From an uncultured bacterium (GTDB lineage: Bacteria; Planctomycetota; Phycisphaerae; Phycisphaerales; SM1A02): DNA of 64,000 nt. The notes beneath the pieces were generated by a model. That model did not search any database. It worked only from the letters and a program-made list of their open reading frames with translations, and was not told the DNA's origin. Positions 17,196-27,000 of this stretch are shown here, piece after piece. Within the stretch, counting starts at the first letter, position 1. Each line of letters begins with the position of its first letter. The position numbers and the translations under genes were made by a program. Location of the stretch: the NCBI GenBank assembly GCA_903891095.1, contig CAITDI010000116.1, positions 1 through 64,000 of the forward strand, read 5' to 3'.

Positions 17196-17801
17196 TCACC
17201 ACACGATGCGGCGCGGCGCGGTGCTTCCGACCAGGTGGATCGGGATCACCTCGTTGCCTTCGATCGTGAGGCTCGCGTTGTCGTCGGCGACCACGGTGAT
17301 GTCCACGTTCGCGCGGACAAGCTTGACGCCGTTCTCATACTCGAGCGTGAACGCGCCGAGCGCGGTTCCATCGGTGTCGACAGGACCCTTGACGCCTTCG
17401 AGCAGCAGCTGCTCCGCGCCGGAATCGACCCTCATGAGCAGCGCGGAATTCTCGCGGTCGAGCCGCAGCGTGATCTCGCGGTCGAGGTCGTCCATGAAGG
17501 TCATCGTGTCGGTGGGCACGAGCGTCTCGCGCGCATCGGTCGGCAGGGGGCCGAAGCCGACGCCGTTGCGGATGAGCGCCATCACGCGGTGCATGACCAC
17601 GCGGCCGATCACGTGCGTCGAGGCCTGCTCGGTCGTCGCCTGGTACGCGCGGAAGCTCGCGTGCAGCGACACCAGCGTCGCCGTCAGCAGCGCCGCGCAG
17701 ATGCCCAGCGCGATGAGCATTTCGATGATCGAGAATCCGCGGCGGCTGCCGCGACGTGCGGGGTTCGAGCGGTTCATGATGTGGTTCGCGGGCTTGTTCA
17801 C
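17196..17801 (-). CDS. Type IV prepilin-like protein
   Basis: A 201-residue prepilin-like protein and last gene of the PilT/PilC operon. The class III leader ends in RRGSRRG, followed by FSIIEMLIALGICAALLTATLVSL, the methylated Phe, Glu5 and hydrophobic helix expected of type IV pilins and pseudopilins. The rest has short beta stretches (ITLRLDRENSALLMRV, FTLEYENGVKLVRANVDI) as in minor pilins. I chose the GTG at 17801, which overlaps the upstream stop (GTGA) and has GGGAGG six nt before it; the ATG at 17777 has no ribosome binding site. It is probably a minor subunit assembled with the products of the two genes upstream. Confidence 0.85.
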   Translation of the reverse strand: MNKPANHIMNRSNPARRGSRRGFSIIEMLIALGICAALLTATLVSLHASFRAYQATTEQASTHVIGRVVMHRVMALIRNGVGFGPLPTDARETLVPTDTMTFMDDLDREITLRLDRENSALLMRVDSGAEQLLLEGVKGPVDTDGTALGAFTLEYENGVKLVRANVDITVVADDNASLTIEGNEVIPIHLVGSTAPRRIVW

Positions 17802-20206
17802 GAGCGGCCTCCCTCGCGGTAGGTGTCGGTGTCGACCGTGACCGAAGCCGGCCAAAGGATGCCGTCGGGAAGCTTGGCGTTCGGGTCGTAGCGCAGGCGG
17901 ATCTCGCCGTAGCCGCTAAAGGTTGAGCCGCTGGGCAAGGAGCCTTCGCCGTCGCCGTCGAGCGCGCCGAAGTAGCCGAGCGTGGTGTTGAACGACTCGG
18001 GCTGGCCCGCATAGAACAGCGGTCCCTGGCCCGCGACGGGGCGGTACGTCATGAGCATCGTGCCCAGGACGTCGGCGGTGCCGCGGATGTCCATCACGCC
18101 CGCGATGATCGTGCCCTTGAGCTTCACGCGCGGCGTGAGGTCGGGGTTCGCCGACTGCTGGTTGGAGAAGTTTCCGACGTCGACCGACCAGCCGGGCATC
18201 ATGATCGAGCTGCGCTGCAGGTGATCGAGCTTGTCGGTGCCGAGCGCGAGCAGCGATGCGCGCAGCGCGGCGCCGTCGGCCTGGAGCGCGAGCTCCGAAT
18301 CGTCGGGATCCGAGTAGAAGCGCGTCGCGCCCGTGATCTGGATCTTGTTGCGCCAGTGCGCGTACTCGCCGGGCGTGTCGCCCGCGATCGAGCCGAGGAA
18401 CGTGCATCCGTCAAAGCGGATCGAGTTCGAGATCGTGCGCGTATCGGTGTACGTCGTCGAGCCGATCTTGGACACGACGCCAGGGAATCGCGGCGAATAC
18501 GTGTAGTTTCCGCCACCCGCGCTCACCTGCTGGAGCGCGCCGGTGTAGTTCCAGTTGACGTCGTTGCACGCGGTCTCGGTCTCGATGTAGACCGTGCCCT
18601 CGAAGCGGCAGTTCTGGAACAGCGCGTTCGTGCCCTTCGGGATGCGCACATCGCGGAAGGTCATGTTGCGGTAGATCGGGCGCTGATAGAAGTCGTACGC
18701 AGAGGTCGAGCCGTACGGCACGGCTTCATACGGCGCGCTCGCCACCGGCGTGTACGTGCCGCCCGCGCTCACGCCCGCAGTCACCTGCTGCGCGAAGTTG
18801 TTCGCGACGTTCGTCGAGAACCACGACGCCGAGGCCGCGAAGTCCGCGGTGGTGACCACGCGGAGTTCGTCGGTCGACGCGCCGAACTGCACGGGCGACT
18901 GATCGAGATCCGCGCGCACCGGGCCCTGCGCGATGTTGCGCCAGCTCTCGGCGGCGACGGTTTCCCACTGGGTCTCCGTCACGCCAAAGACCAGGCGGCC
19001 CTTGACCTTCGCGTAGTTGTCGTACTTGTTGAGGACGCCGTCGTTGTAGCCCAGGCGCGTGTCGCGGGCGTCGACCACTCCGTCCTCGTTGCGGTCGGGC
19101 ATCGAGAGGTCGATGAGCCGGCCAAGCTGGTTGTCGATGCCCGAGAATTCCGCCGACCCCGTGTTGCCCGACGCCTGCGCGCGGGTCGTGTCCCAGATCA
19201 CGGCGCCGTCGTGGTTCGTGTCGTATTCCGACAGGAAGAGATCGAAGTCGTCCACGTACTGGTCGCCGTCGAGATCGCGCAGCGCGTTGTTCGAGAGTCC
19301 CTGCGCCTCGGTCGGATGGCCGGGGCGGAGACGACCGTCGCCGTCGACGTCGTACTGCGCGACCGCGGCCGCGAGCAGTCCGATCTTGGTGTCGAGCGAG
19401 CTCGAGAGATAGCGGAAGTCCGAGCGCATCACCAGCGGATCGCCGTTGCCCGAGGTGAGCTCGCCGGCGTTCGTGCCGTAGCGCGTGCCGAGCGGACCCT
19501 CGATCATCACGTTCTTGCCGATCATGATGCGGTTGGGCGAGATCACCGCGTATTCGATCTTCTTGGTGAGCGTGAACTGCATCGAGATCGAGCGGCGGAT
19601 GTCGCCGTCGACGCCGACGCTGGTCACGCGCACGTTCGACGTACCCGGAACGAGCTCATAGATGAGCTGGAACCAGAACGTGTCGTTGCTCGCCTCGAGG
19701 CGGACGGGCTCGGTCACGAGCGTGCCGTCCGACAGGATCTCGGGAAGGTTCTGGTGCTCCGCATACGGCGCAAACGCGCTCGAATCCGCGAGGTGCGCGT
19801 CGCGGATCGCCTCGGCAAGACCATCGGGATTCGCAGGGCCGTTGAAGCCGAACGCGGCGGTCACCGTCACGGTGCCGTCGGAGCCGGTCCACGTTCCCTT
19901 CCACAGGCGCTCGGCGAAGCCGGAGTCGACCACGCCCTTCGCGACGACGAAGCGGCGCGTCTCCTTCTCAAGCCGGTGCTGCGCGAACACGATGCCGCTC
20001 TCGGCCGCGCTCTGCGCGCGGGAAACCTTGAGCGAGCTGTCGGCGGTGCGAAGGTTGCCCTGCGCGACGATCGCCATCGCGGCCGCAAGCGAGCCAAAAA
20101 TGACGAGGAACATCATCGCCAGAACGCTTGCGACACCGCGGCGCTTGGTCGGCGTCGGGCGGTTGCGCTTGCGGCTGTCGGTCATGGTGGTGCCACGCTT
20201 GTTCAT
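17798..20206 (-). CDS. Large PilX-like pilus-associated protein
   Basis: An 802-residue protein with the N-terminal layout of PilX-type pilus assembly proteins: a basic start, then GVASVLAMMFLVIFGSLAAAMAIVAQG as a membrane helix and SRAQSAAESGIVFAQHRLEKE. Most of the protein is a long extracytoplasmic region rich in Asp/Asn and beta stretches, with calcium-loop-like DVDGDGRL, DLDGDQYVD and DRNEDGVVDARDT near residues 300-400. The C-terminal half (FQNCRFEGTVYIET, IRFDGCTFLGSI, TIIAGVMDIRGTADVLG) looks like a polymer-forming or beta-helix fold. It is far longer than typical PilX and could be a tip or adhesin component. Its stop overlaps the next start by four nt. Confidence 0.75.
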   Translation of the reverse strand: MNKRGTTMTDSRKRNRPTPTKRRGVASVLAMMFLVIFGSLAAAMAIVAQGNLRTADSSLKVSRAQSAAESGIVFAQHRLEKETRRFVVAKGVVDSGFAERLWKGTWTGSDGTVTVTAAFGFNGPANPDGLAEAIRDAHLADSSAFAPYAEHQNLPEILSDGTLVTEPVRLEASNDTFWFQLIYELVPGTSNVRVTSVGVDGDIRRSISMQFTLTKKIEYAVISPNRIMIGKNVMIEGPLGTRYGTNAGELTSGNGDPLVMRSDFRYLSSSLDTKIGLLAAAVAQYDVDGDGRLRPGHPTEAQGLSNNALRDLDGDQYVDDFDLFLSEYDTNHDGAVIWDTTRAQASGNTGSAEFSGIDNQLGRLIDLSMPDRNEDGVVDARDTRLGYNDGVLNKYDNYAKVKGRLVFGVTETQWETVAAESWRNIAQGPVRADLDQSPVQFGASTDELRVVTTADFAASASWFSTNVANNFAQQVTAGVSAGGTYTPVASAPYEAVPYGSTSAYDFYQRPIYRNMTFRDVRIPKGTNALFQNCRFEGTVYIETETACNDVNWNYTGALQQVSAGGGNYTYSPRFPGVVSKIGSTTYTDTRTISNSIRFDGCTFLGSIAGDTPGEYAHWRNKIQITGATRFYSDPDDSELALQADGAALRASLLALGTDKLDHLQRSSIMMPGWSVDVGNFSNQQSANPDLTPRVKLKGTIIAGVMDIRGTADVLGTMLMTYRPVAGQGPLFYAGQPESFNTTLGYFGALDGDGEGSLPSGSTFSGYGEIRLRYDPNAKLPDGILWPASVTVDTDTYREGGRS

Positions 20207-20274
20207 CGTCGTTCCTCGGCCTCACGCAAAATCACTGCAAAAACGGCTCGGACGGGCCGTCGTTCGTTCGTTCA

Positions 20275-20874
20275 TCAACCGGGCGCGATCCAGGTCACGC
20301 GCGTCATCTCGCGCGCGGCGGACTCGCCGGGCGCCTTGTACTCAACGACCACTCGGATGCGCACCGTGTCGCTCGAGCCGTCCGCGACGACCTGGGTCAG
20401 GTTGTACGGATTGACGTTCTCGACAAACACATGCTGCGACCAGCCCTGCATGCCCGTCAGCGGGAAGCCGAGCGCGCTCAGCGGCCCGGATCCGTCGTCG
20501 GCGGAGAACACGGTTCCCTTGCCGTCCTCGCCGTCGAAGTCGTCGAGGTCGTCGTAGTCCTCGACGTCGTACTCGTTCGGCTCGGGTCCCCAGTACGAGG
20601 TGCCCGTCACGGGATCGTGCTTCGGCAGGTGCAGCGTGAGCTCGCGGATCTCGTTGCCGAGACGCTGCGCGGTGCTCGCCTGCGTCGACCACTCGTTCTG
20701 CTTGAAGAACGCCTGGTGCGCCGACACGATCGCGAGCACGCCGGTGCCGACGATGACCGTCGCGAGCGCGGTCTCGATGAGGGTGAAGCCCCTGAGCTTC
20801 GAGCCCTTCGAGCGACGCTTCGCGCCGCTGCTGGCGTGTGGCTGGCTCGTGAACGGTCCCATGAGCGAACGCAT
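20275..20874 (-). CDS. Type IV prepilin-like protein (PilV/GspI-like)
   Basis: A 199-residue prepilin-like protein. After a long basic leader ending SKGSKLRG comes FTLIETALATVIVGTGVLAIVSAH, with Phe at +1 and Glu at +5 and a hydrophobic helix, typical of PilV/GspI minor pilins. The C-terminal part contains an acidic run (YDVEDYDDLDDFDGEDGKG) and a terminal beta hairpin (DTVRIRVVVEYKAP). The ATG at 20874 has GAGGAG six nt before it; the alternative start 27 nt upstream lacks one. It lies 10 nt after the PilC-like gene and 68 nt before the PilX-like gene. Confidence 0.85.
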   Translation of the reverse strand: MRSLMGPFTSQPHASSGAKRRSKGSKLRGFTLIETALATVIVGTGVLAIVSAHQAFFKQNEWSTQASTAQRLGNEIRELTLHLPKHDPVTGTSYWGPEPNEYDVEDYDDLDDFDGEDGKGTVFSADDGSGPLSALGFPLTGMQGWSQHVFVENVNPYNLTQVVADGSSDTVRIRVVVEYKAPGESAAREMTRVTWIAPG

Positions 20875-20884
20875 GAACAACTCC

Positions 20885-22120
20885 TCAGTGCCCCGTGACA
20901 AGGCTGGACATCTTGAAGATCGGCAGGATGATGGCCATGGCGATGAAGCCGACGACCGAACCCATGAGCACGATCATGATGGGCTCGATCATGCTGGTGA
21001 CGTTCTTGATCGCGTCCTTCAGCGCCTTCGCGTAGAAGACCGAGATCTCGTCGAGCACTTCGCCGAGCTTGCCCGACTCCTCGCCTGCGCTGATCATCTG
21101 GACGACCGAGCGCGGCAGCAGCGGGCTGCGCTGGAGCTGCGCCTGGACCTTCTTGCCCTGCTTGACCGCGCCGTACACCGAGCGCCAGAGACGCTTGTAG
21201 TGGCGGTTGCCGGACACGTCGCCGGTGATGGCGATGGTGTCGAGCATGGGAACGCCTGCGTTGAGCAGCTCGCCCATCGTCTGCAGCGAGCGGCTGATGT
21301 ACAGCGCGCGGAACATGCGGCGGATGAGCGGCGCGGAGATCTTGACCCTGTCCCACCAGCTGCCGCCGAGCTCCGTGCGGATGAACGCGACGAAACCGAC
21401 GATGCCGGCGACGGCGACCGCGAGCAGCAGCCACCACCACTCCACCATGAAGCTCGAGAGCGACATGAGGAACTTGGTCGGACCAGGCAGCGCGTCTTCC
21501 TTGCCCTTGAACACGCCCGCGAAGCGCGGAAGCACGAAGGTGAGCAGGAACACCGTCGTCGACACGGCCATCATGAGGATGATGCCCGGGTAGATGCTGG
21601 CGCCGACGACCATCTTGCGCGTCTCGATCTCCTGCGTCAGGTACGCGGCGATGCGGTCGAGCATCTTCGCGAACGAGCCGGACATTTCCGACGCCTTGAC
21701 CATGTTCACGTACAGCGGTCCGAACAGCTTCGGATGGCGCGCGATGGCCTCCGAGAACTGCTTGCCGCTCTCGACGTCGGTCTTGATCTGCAGCAGGATC
21801 TTGCGGAACTTCTGGTTCTGCACCTGCTCCGAGATGCCCTCGAGCGCCGCGCGGATCGAGATGCCTGCGCGGATCATGACCGCGAGCTGCGTCGTGAAGT
21901 CCAGGATGTCCTTCTGCGACGGGCCCGACGTGTAGTTGAACTTCTTGAGCGCCGCGCGGAAATCCTCGCCCGCAGCGGCCATCGGCACGAGCTGCACGAC
22001 ATGGTCGCCGCGCGCACGGAGCAGCTGCGCTGCCTCCGCGACGCTTTCGGCCGTGAGGACACCCGCGACGAGTTCGCCGCGTTCATTGCGAGCCTGGAAT
22101 CGGTAGTGCTGCGTAGCCAT
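20885..22120 (-). CDS. PilC/GspF family inner membrane platform protein
   Basis: The 411-residue protein is the polytopic platform on which the pilus ATPase works. It has the two repeated GspF domains: first near 70-195 (DFTTQLAVMIRAGISIRAALEGI, LYVNMVKASEMSGSF) and second near 270-400 (SLQTMGELLNAGVPMLDTI, VVQMISAGEESGKLGEVLDEI), each followed by hydrophobic segments (GASIYPGIILMMAVSTTVFL; IMIVLMGSVVGFIAMAIILPI). It ends shortly before a prepilin gene and follows the PilT-like ATPase by 18 nt. It is a paralogue of the gspF at 41335-42552 and should serve a separate pilus-like machine. Confidence 0.93.
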   Translation of the reverse strand: MATQHYRFQARNERGELVAGVLTAESVAEAAQLLRARGDHVVQLVPMAAAGEDFRAALKKFNYTSGPSQKDILDFTTQLAVMIRAGISIRAALEGISEQVQNQKFRKILLQIKTDVESGKQFSEAIARHPKLFGPLYVNMVKASEMSGSFAKMLDRIAAYLTQEIETRKMVVGASIYPGIILMMAVSTTVFLLTFVLPRFAGVFKGKEDALPGPTKFLMSLSSFMVEWWWLLLAVAVAGIVGFVAFIRTELGGSWWDRVKISAPLIRRMFRALYISRSLQTMGELLNAGVPMLDTIAITGDVSGNRHYKRLWRSVYGAVKQGKKVQAQLQRSPLLPRSVVQMISAGEESGKLGEVLDEISVFYAKALKDAIKNVTSMIEPIMIVLMGSVVGFIAMAIILPIFKMSSLVTGH

Positions 22121-22138
22121 CGAGTGGTCCGTCCGGAG

Positions 22139-23206
22139 TTAGGCCGCCAGGGTGCGGTCGAGCTTGTCGGGATACGCCGCCTGAGCGATGGCGTCCTCGC
22201 GTGAGATGAGTCCGTTGAAGTAGAGCTCGGCGATCGCGTTGTCGAGCGTGGTCATGCCGATCGAACGGCTGGTCTCGATCACGTTCGGGATCTCGAACGT
22301 GCGCGCCTCGCGGATGATGTTGCGCACGGCGGGCGTGCAGAGCATCACTTCGATCGCGGGAACCATGCCCGCCTTGTCGACGCGGCGGAACAGCGTCTGC
22401 GAGATCACCGCCTGCAGCGTGTTGGCAAGCATGGCGCGGATCTGGTTCTGCTGGTTCGCGGGGTACATGTCCACGATGCGCTCGACCGTCTGCGACGCGT
22501 TCACGGTGTGGAGCGTCGAGAGCACGAGGTGGCCGGTCTCCGCCGCGGTGATCGCGAGGGCCGTCGTCTCGAGGTCTCGCATTTCGCCGACGAGGATGAT
22601 GTCCGGGTCCTGGCGCAGCGCGTGCTTCAGGCCGCTGGCGAAGGTCGGCATGTCGGCGCCGAGCTCGCGCTGCTCGATGAGGCACTTCTGGCTCGAGAAC
22701 GTGTACTCGACGGGATCCTCAAGCGTGATGATGTGCTTCTTGTAGCGCTCATTCATCGCCTGGATCATGGCCGCGAGCGTGGTGGACTTGCCGGAGCCCG
22801 TGTCGCCGGTGACGAGCACCAGGCCGCGCGGCAGATAGGTGAGGCGCGTGATGACCTCTGGGAGGTTCAGCGCTGAAAGCGGTGGGACCTTCGTGCGGAT
22901 CGCGCGCATCGCCATCGCCACCATTCCACGCTGCATGTGAGCGTTGACGCGGTAGCGCTTGAAGCCGGGGATCTCGTACGAGAAGTCAAGGTCCAGGTGC
23001 TGTTCGAAGTGACGGCGCTGGTGCTCGTTGGTGATGCCAGCGAGGATGTGCCACATGTCCTCTCCCGACAGCGCAGGCATGTCGAGCGGTTGCATGATGG
23101 TGTGCGCGCGAAGCATCGGCGCGTGATTGGCCACGAGATGGATGTCCGACGCGTCGGACTCACTGGCCTTACGCAGGATGTCATTAAGCAAAGCTGATTC
23201 AGCCAC
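22139..23206 (-). CDS. pilT: PilT-like twitching/retraction ATPase
   Basis: A hexameric secretion ATPase of the PilT group, 355 residues, which drives pilus depolymerisation in known systems. Seen: Walker A GDTGSGKST (134-142), Asp box LEDPVEYTF, Walker B-like IILVGEMRDLETT, His box GHLVLSTLHT and the PilT-type AVRNIIRE motif near 293-300 (AIRNLIRE in classic PilT). I start at the GTG at 23206 because GGAGGG lies seven nt before it; an in-frame GTG at 23230 lies ahead of that site. No PilB assembly ATPase is in this operon. The ATPase is followed by PilC and prepilin genes. Confidence 0.92.
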   Translation of the reverse strand: MAESALLNDILRKASESDASDIHLVANHAPMLRAHTIMQPLDMPALSGEDMWHILAGITNEHQRRHFEQHLDLDFSYEIPGFKRYRVNAHMQRGMVAMAMRAIRTKVPPLSALNLPEVITRLTYLPRGLVLVTGDTGSGKSTTLAAMIQAMNERYKKHIITLEDPVEYTFSSQKCLIEQRELGADMPTFASGLKHALRQDPDIILVGEMRDLETTALAITAAETGHLVLSTLHTVNASQTVERIVDMYPANQQNQIRAMLANTLQAVISQTLFRRVDKAGMVPAIEVMLCTPAVRNIIREARTFEIPNVIETSRSIGMTTLDNAIAELYFNGLISREDAIAQAAYPDKLDRTLAA

Positions 23207-23397
23207 AGCGTGTCCCTCCGAATTGGACACGCACTCATCGGCGCAGAAACGGCGTCAGGTAAGTCAGGCTCGCAAACGCGCGCGAAACAATGCGGACCGG
23301 CTCGCAAAGCCGCTGCACGGCGCACCCTACGCAGGCCGCGACCAGCCCCTGCATGGCCCGCTCGGGCGCAAACTTGTATCTGGACCTGCTCGCGGGG

Positions 23398-23877
23398 TCA
23401 GTTTCCGGGCTTGCGCGCAGAAACGAGAGAACCGGAGCCTTCGATCTGCGCCTCGGTCTTGAGGAGACCCGCCTCGTACAGGATGCGCGCGAACGACTGC
23501 GGGTCGCGGTACGAGACCGTGCCCGTGAAGTCCCAGCGCACGCCCTCGACGGCGCTCGCGACGGGAAGCACCGCGGGGATCTTCGCCTCGACCGTCTGGC
23601 CCGGCGGCAGCGCGCGCAGCGCGGCCCAGCGGCCGCCGTACGAACTTCCGTCGGCAAGCTTGATGATGTAGTCGTAGGTCACGAGCTCGACCTCGGTCGT
23701 CCCCGTGTTCTCGAGCGCGATCGTCACGTCGACCTGCGACGTGCCCGTGCCGCGCGTGCCGATGGTCGCCGCGGTCGCGCGCACGGACGGGCGGGCGACG
23801 GAGCAGCCGGCAAGCGCGATCGCCGAGGCGACCAGCAGCGGGGCGGCGAAGGAGAGACGGAGAGTTCCGCGATGCAT
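23398..23877 (-). CDS. LEA2/WHy-like lipoprotein
   Basis: A 159-residue lipoprotein. The signal peptide ends in the lipobox IALAGC, with Cys24 the likely lipidated residue. The mature domain has alternating beta strands: QVDVTIALENTGTTEVELVTYDYIIKLADG, then a GGRW turn, LPPGQTVEAKIPAVLP and VRWDFTGTVSYRDP. This is the pattern of the late-embryogenesis-abundant type 2 / WHy domain. The role in such bacterial lipoproteins is not established. The ATG at 23877 is preferred over an upstream start at 23958 because the signal peptide begins here. It is divergent from the large propeller gene and 191 nt from pilT. Confidence 0.75.
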   Translation of the reverse strand: MHRGTLRLSFAAPLLVASAIALAGCSVARPSVRATAATIGTRGTGTSQVDVTIALENTGTTEVELVTYDYIIKLADGSSYGGRWAALRALPPGQTVEAKIPAVLPVASAVEGVRWDFTGTVSYRDPQSFARILYEAGLLKTEAQIEGSGSLVSARKPGN

Positions 23878-23975
23878 CGTCGGAAATGTAGCAGGAGCGG
23901 CCGCGGATTCGCCGCGTTTGCCACCAGTCGGCTGCATGCCCGCTACGCTTCGCGCCACGTCCCGAGGTCAGCAAG

Positions 23976-24065
23976 GATTGGGTGACGAAGGCTTGGGTGA
24001 GTAGACCTTGGATGCGTAGACCTTGGGTGAGTAGAGCTTGTGTAAGTACAGCCAGGGCGAGTCAA
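23976..24065. repeat. Six imperfect tandem copies of a 15-nt repeat
   Basis: Consensus g-CTTGGGTGAGTAGA, in register at 23976, 23991, 24006, 24021, 24036 and 24051. Copies 2 and 4 differ at only one position (GCTTGGGTGAGTAGA and CCTTGGGTGAGTAGA), while the outer ones are more diverged. The array ends six nt before the preferred start codon of the propeller gene, so it forms its promoter/leader region. An upstream in-frame start at 23982 would translate it as a degenerate PWVSR pentapeptide repeat. Confidence 0.85.
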
Positions 24066-24071
24066 GCCGCG

Positions 24072-27000
24072 ATGCCAGCAACGACCTTCGCATCTCCCGC
24101 TCGGTTCCTGCGCGCCTCGCTCGTGGCGCGCGCGTGTGCGGTCACGCTGCTCGTGCCGTGGGCGCTCGCCGCCACTGAGCTTTGCGCGCAGCAGCAGACC
24201 ACGACGCCCGCGATCGCCGACAGCCCAACCGCGCAGACGCTCTTCGAGGACATCCGCGCGCAGGCTCGCGAGAATCCCGCCGAAAGCGCCCGCATCGCGC
24301 GTCGCCTGCTCGACGAGTACGGCGCGCGCGTGATCCGCATCGGGCCCGAGAGCGATGGCGTGTTCGCGTCGGTGGCCGACGAGACGGAGCGCTTCCTGCT
24401 CGCGAATCCCGCGATTCTGCAGCGATTCCGCGACATGGAGTCGCGCGCCGCCGAGCGCATGCTGCGTGAGGACGGGCCCGCCTCGACCGCCGCGCGCCGT
24501 CGTCTCACGCCGTCCGGACTCGCTGCGACCCTCGCGCTTGCCGAGCGCGCGATCCGAGCCGACCAGTGCGACGAGGCGCTCGCGCTGCTCACGCGCGTGG
24601 CCAAGCACCCTGATCTTTCGGGCGCCGATGCCGTCGCGCACGCCGCGCTCGAGGCGATGGCGCGCAACCGCGTCGGCGATCGCGCCGGCGCCGACGCCGC
24701 TCTCTCGCGCCTCGCCGCGGTCCCTGGCGTGGACGCCGCGCAGGTCGCGCGCGCACGCGCCACCGCGGAACACACCCAGCCGCTCGCGGTTCGCCGGTCG
24801 GCGCGATCGCCGCTGGCCAGCTCCGCGCAAGGCGGCAATGCCGACGAGTCCTGGCGCGAGATCTGGTCGCTCGAGCTCGACCAGAGCCTCTTCCGCCGTC
24901 TCTACGGTGGCCCGCAGTCGGTCGCCAATCCCAAGAGCATCGAGCGCTTTCGCACCGAAGCCAGCAACATGACCGCGTCGCCGACGGTCCTCGGCAATCG
25001 CATCTATCTCAGCGAAGGCCAGCGCGTGCGCGCCGTCGACGCCGATTCGCGCGACGAGCTCTGGATGCGCGAGATCGGCAGCGGCGGCTCGGGCGCCAAC
25101 GACCTCGTCGCCAACGGCACGGTCGGCGACCTGTCCGCGATCGCCGTCGACGACGGCGTCCTCATCACCTACGAAGGCCACGGCTACCCCGGTCAGCGCA
25201 GCGCCACGCCGCGCGTGTGGTGCCTCGATCCGCGCGACGGCAGCGTGCGATGGAGCGTCGTGATCGACGGCGCCGAAGGCCGCGCGGACTTCGCGGGGCT
25301 CTTCCCCGTCGGCGAGCCGCTGCTGGTGTCCGATGTCGTGGTCGTCGCCGCGCGCAAGAACACCCAGCGCTTCGAGCAGGTCGACTGGCTGCTCGGCCTC
25401 GATCGCCGCGACGGACATGTGCGTTGGTCGACATCGGTCGCCGGTGCGCCGGGCACGCGCTCGGGTCGACGCCAGTCCGGCCTCGCGACCGATGGCGCCG
25501 TCGTGATCGACGCCACGCCGCTCGGCGCGGTCGCCTGCGTGCGCGGCTCCGACGGCATGGTCGAGTGGCTGCATCGCTTCCCGGTGCCGCTGCGCGAGTC
25601 GCGCGGCATCGCGCAGCCGTGGGAAGCGCAGTCTCCCGTCATCGCCGGCGACCGCGTGCTGGTCATCGCGCCCGACGAACAGGAAATCATCGCGCTCGAT
25701 CGCGCCAACGGCCGCCTCGTCGAGGCCCGCCCGATCGGCCCCGGCACCGCGTGGGAAACGCCCGCGTATCTCGTGCACGCCGTCGCCGCCAACGGCGCGC
25801 CGATCGTGCTCGGCGTCGGCAGCGACGTCGTCGCCTTCGATGCGCGCGACCTGTCCAAGCGGCTCTGGGCGCTCTCCGATGCGGTCGGCAAGATCACGCC
25901 GGCGCGCGCGGGCAGCGCCAGTCGCCAAGGCGTCCGCGGCCGCGTGAGCATCGCGGGCGGCCATGTGCTGCTGCCAGGCGTCGACGACATGCTGCTGGTC
26001 GATCTCGAGAGCGGTCGCGTGCAGTCGCGCATTCCTTCGCCGCAACCCGCCAACGCGGTGCTGATGTCCGACCGCATCGTCGCCGCCGGCGACGAGTCGC
26101 TGCGCGTGCTCATGCCGACCGAGCGCGCCGAGAGCCTGCTGCGCGCACGACTCGCCGCCACGCCTGACGACCCTGGCTCCGCGCTCGCGCTGCTCGAGAT
26201 CGCCGCCGCGACCTCCCGAGCGAGCGTCGCGCTCGACGCCGCGCGCACCGCGCAGCAGTCGCTCGCCCGGGGCAAGGGCAACGACGCGATTCGCTCGACG
26301 CTGGTCGACCGACTCATCGAGTTCTCCGCCAAGTTCCCCGAGTCCGGCGATGCGGCCTACGCGATCGTCGGCAGCGTGAGCGACAGCCCCGTGCTCCGCG
26401 TGCGTGGCGAGCTTGCGCGCGGCGAGTTCCTCCGCGGCGCCGGCCGCGCGCGCGAAGCCGCCGAATGCTGGCGCACGCTTGCCGCCGACAGCATGCTCGG
26501 CGCGCTCTTCACCATGAACGACGGCGTCGGTCGCCGCGCGCGCATCGAGGCGCTCGAGCGGCTCGCGCGCCTCACCGCACGCGATGCGGAGATCGCTGCA
26601 TCGCTCGAGGCCAGCGCGGCCGAAGCCGTCGCGCGTCTCGGTGGCGGCGCCCAGCGCGCAGCCGATCTCGCCACGCTCGTCGAGTCACACCCGCGCACCC
26701 GCGCGGTCTGCGACGCGCTTGCCGCGGCAACCGCACTCGCGCCTGCCGACGCCGAACGCCTGCTGGTCTCGGCCATCGAGGACGTGCTGGTTCCGCCGGC
26801 GCGCGCCGATCTCATCGACCCGCTGCGCGCGGACTACGCCAAGCGCATGGCTGGTAGCGCGGGCGCCGATCGCCTCGCGTCGCTCGACGACCGCATCGGA
26901 GCGCTGCTCACCGCGAGCGGCGTCGACCGCCCCGAACTCCGCAAGCCGATGCCCAAGCTGCCGTCCGTCGGCCGCGAGCCGGCCAAGGGCATCGACATCA

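Noticed and set aside
18221-20557. 778-residue plus frame opposite the PilX-like gene
   Set aside because: Arg/Val/Ala/Asp-biased shadow; the minus frames carry prepilin and PilX features.
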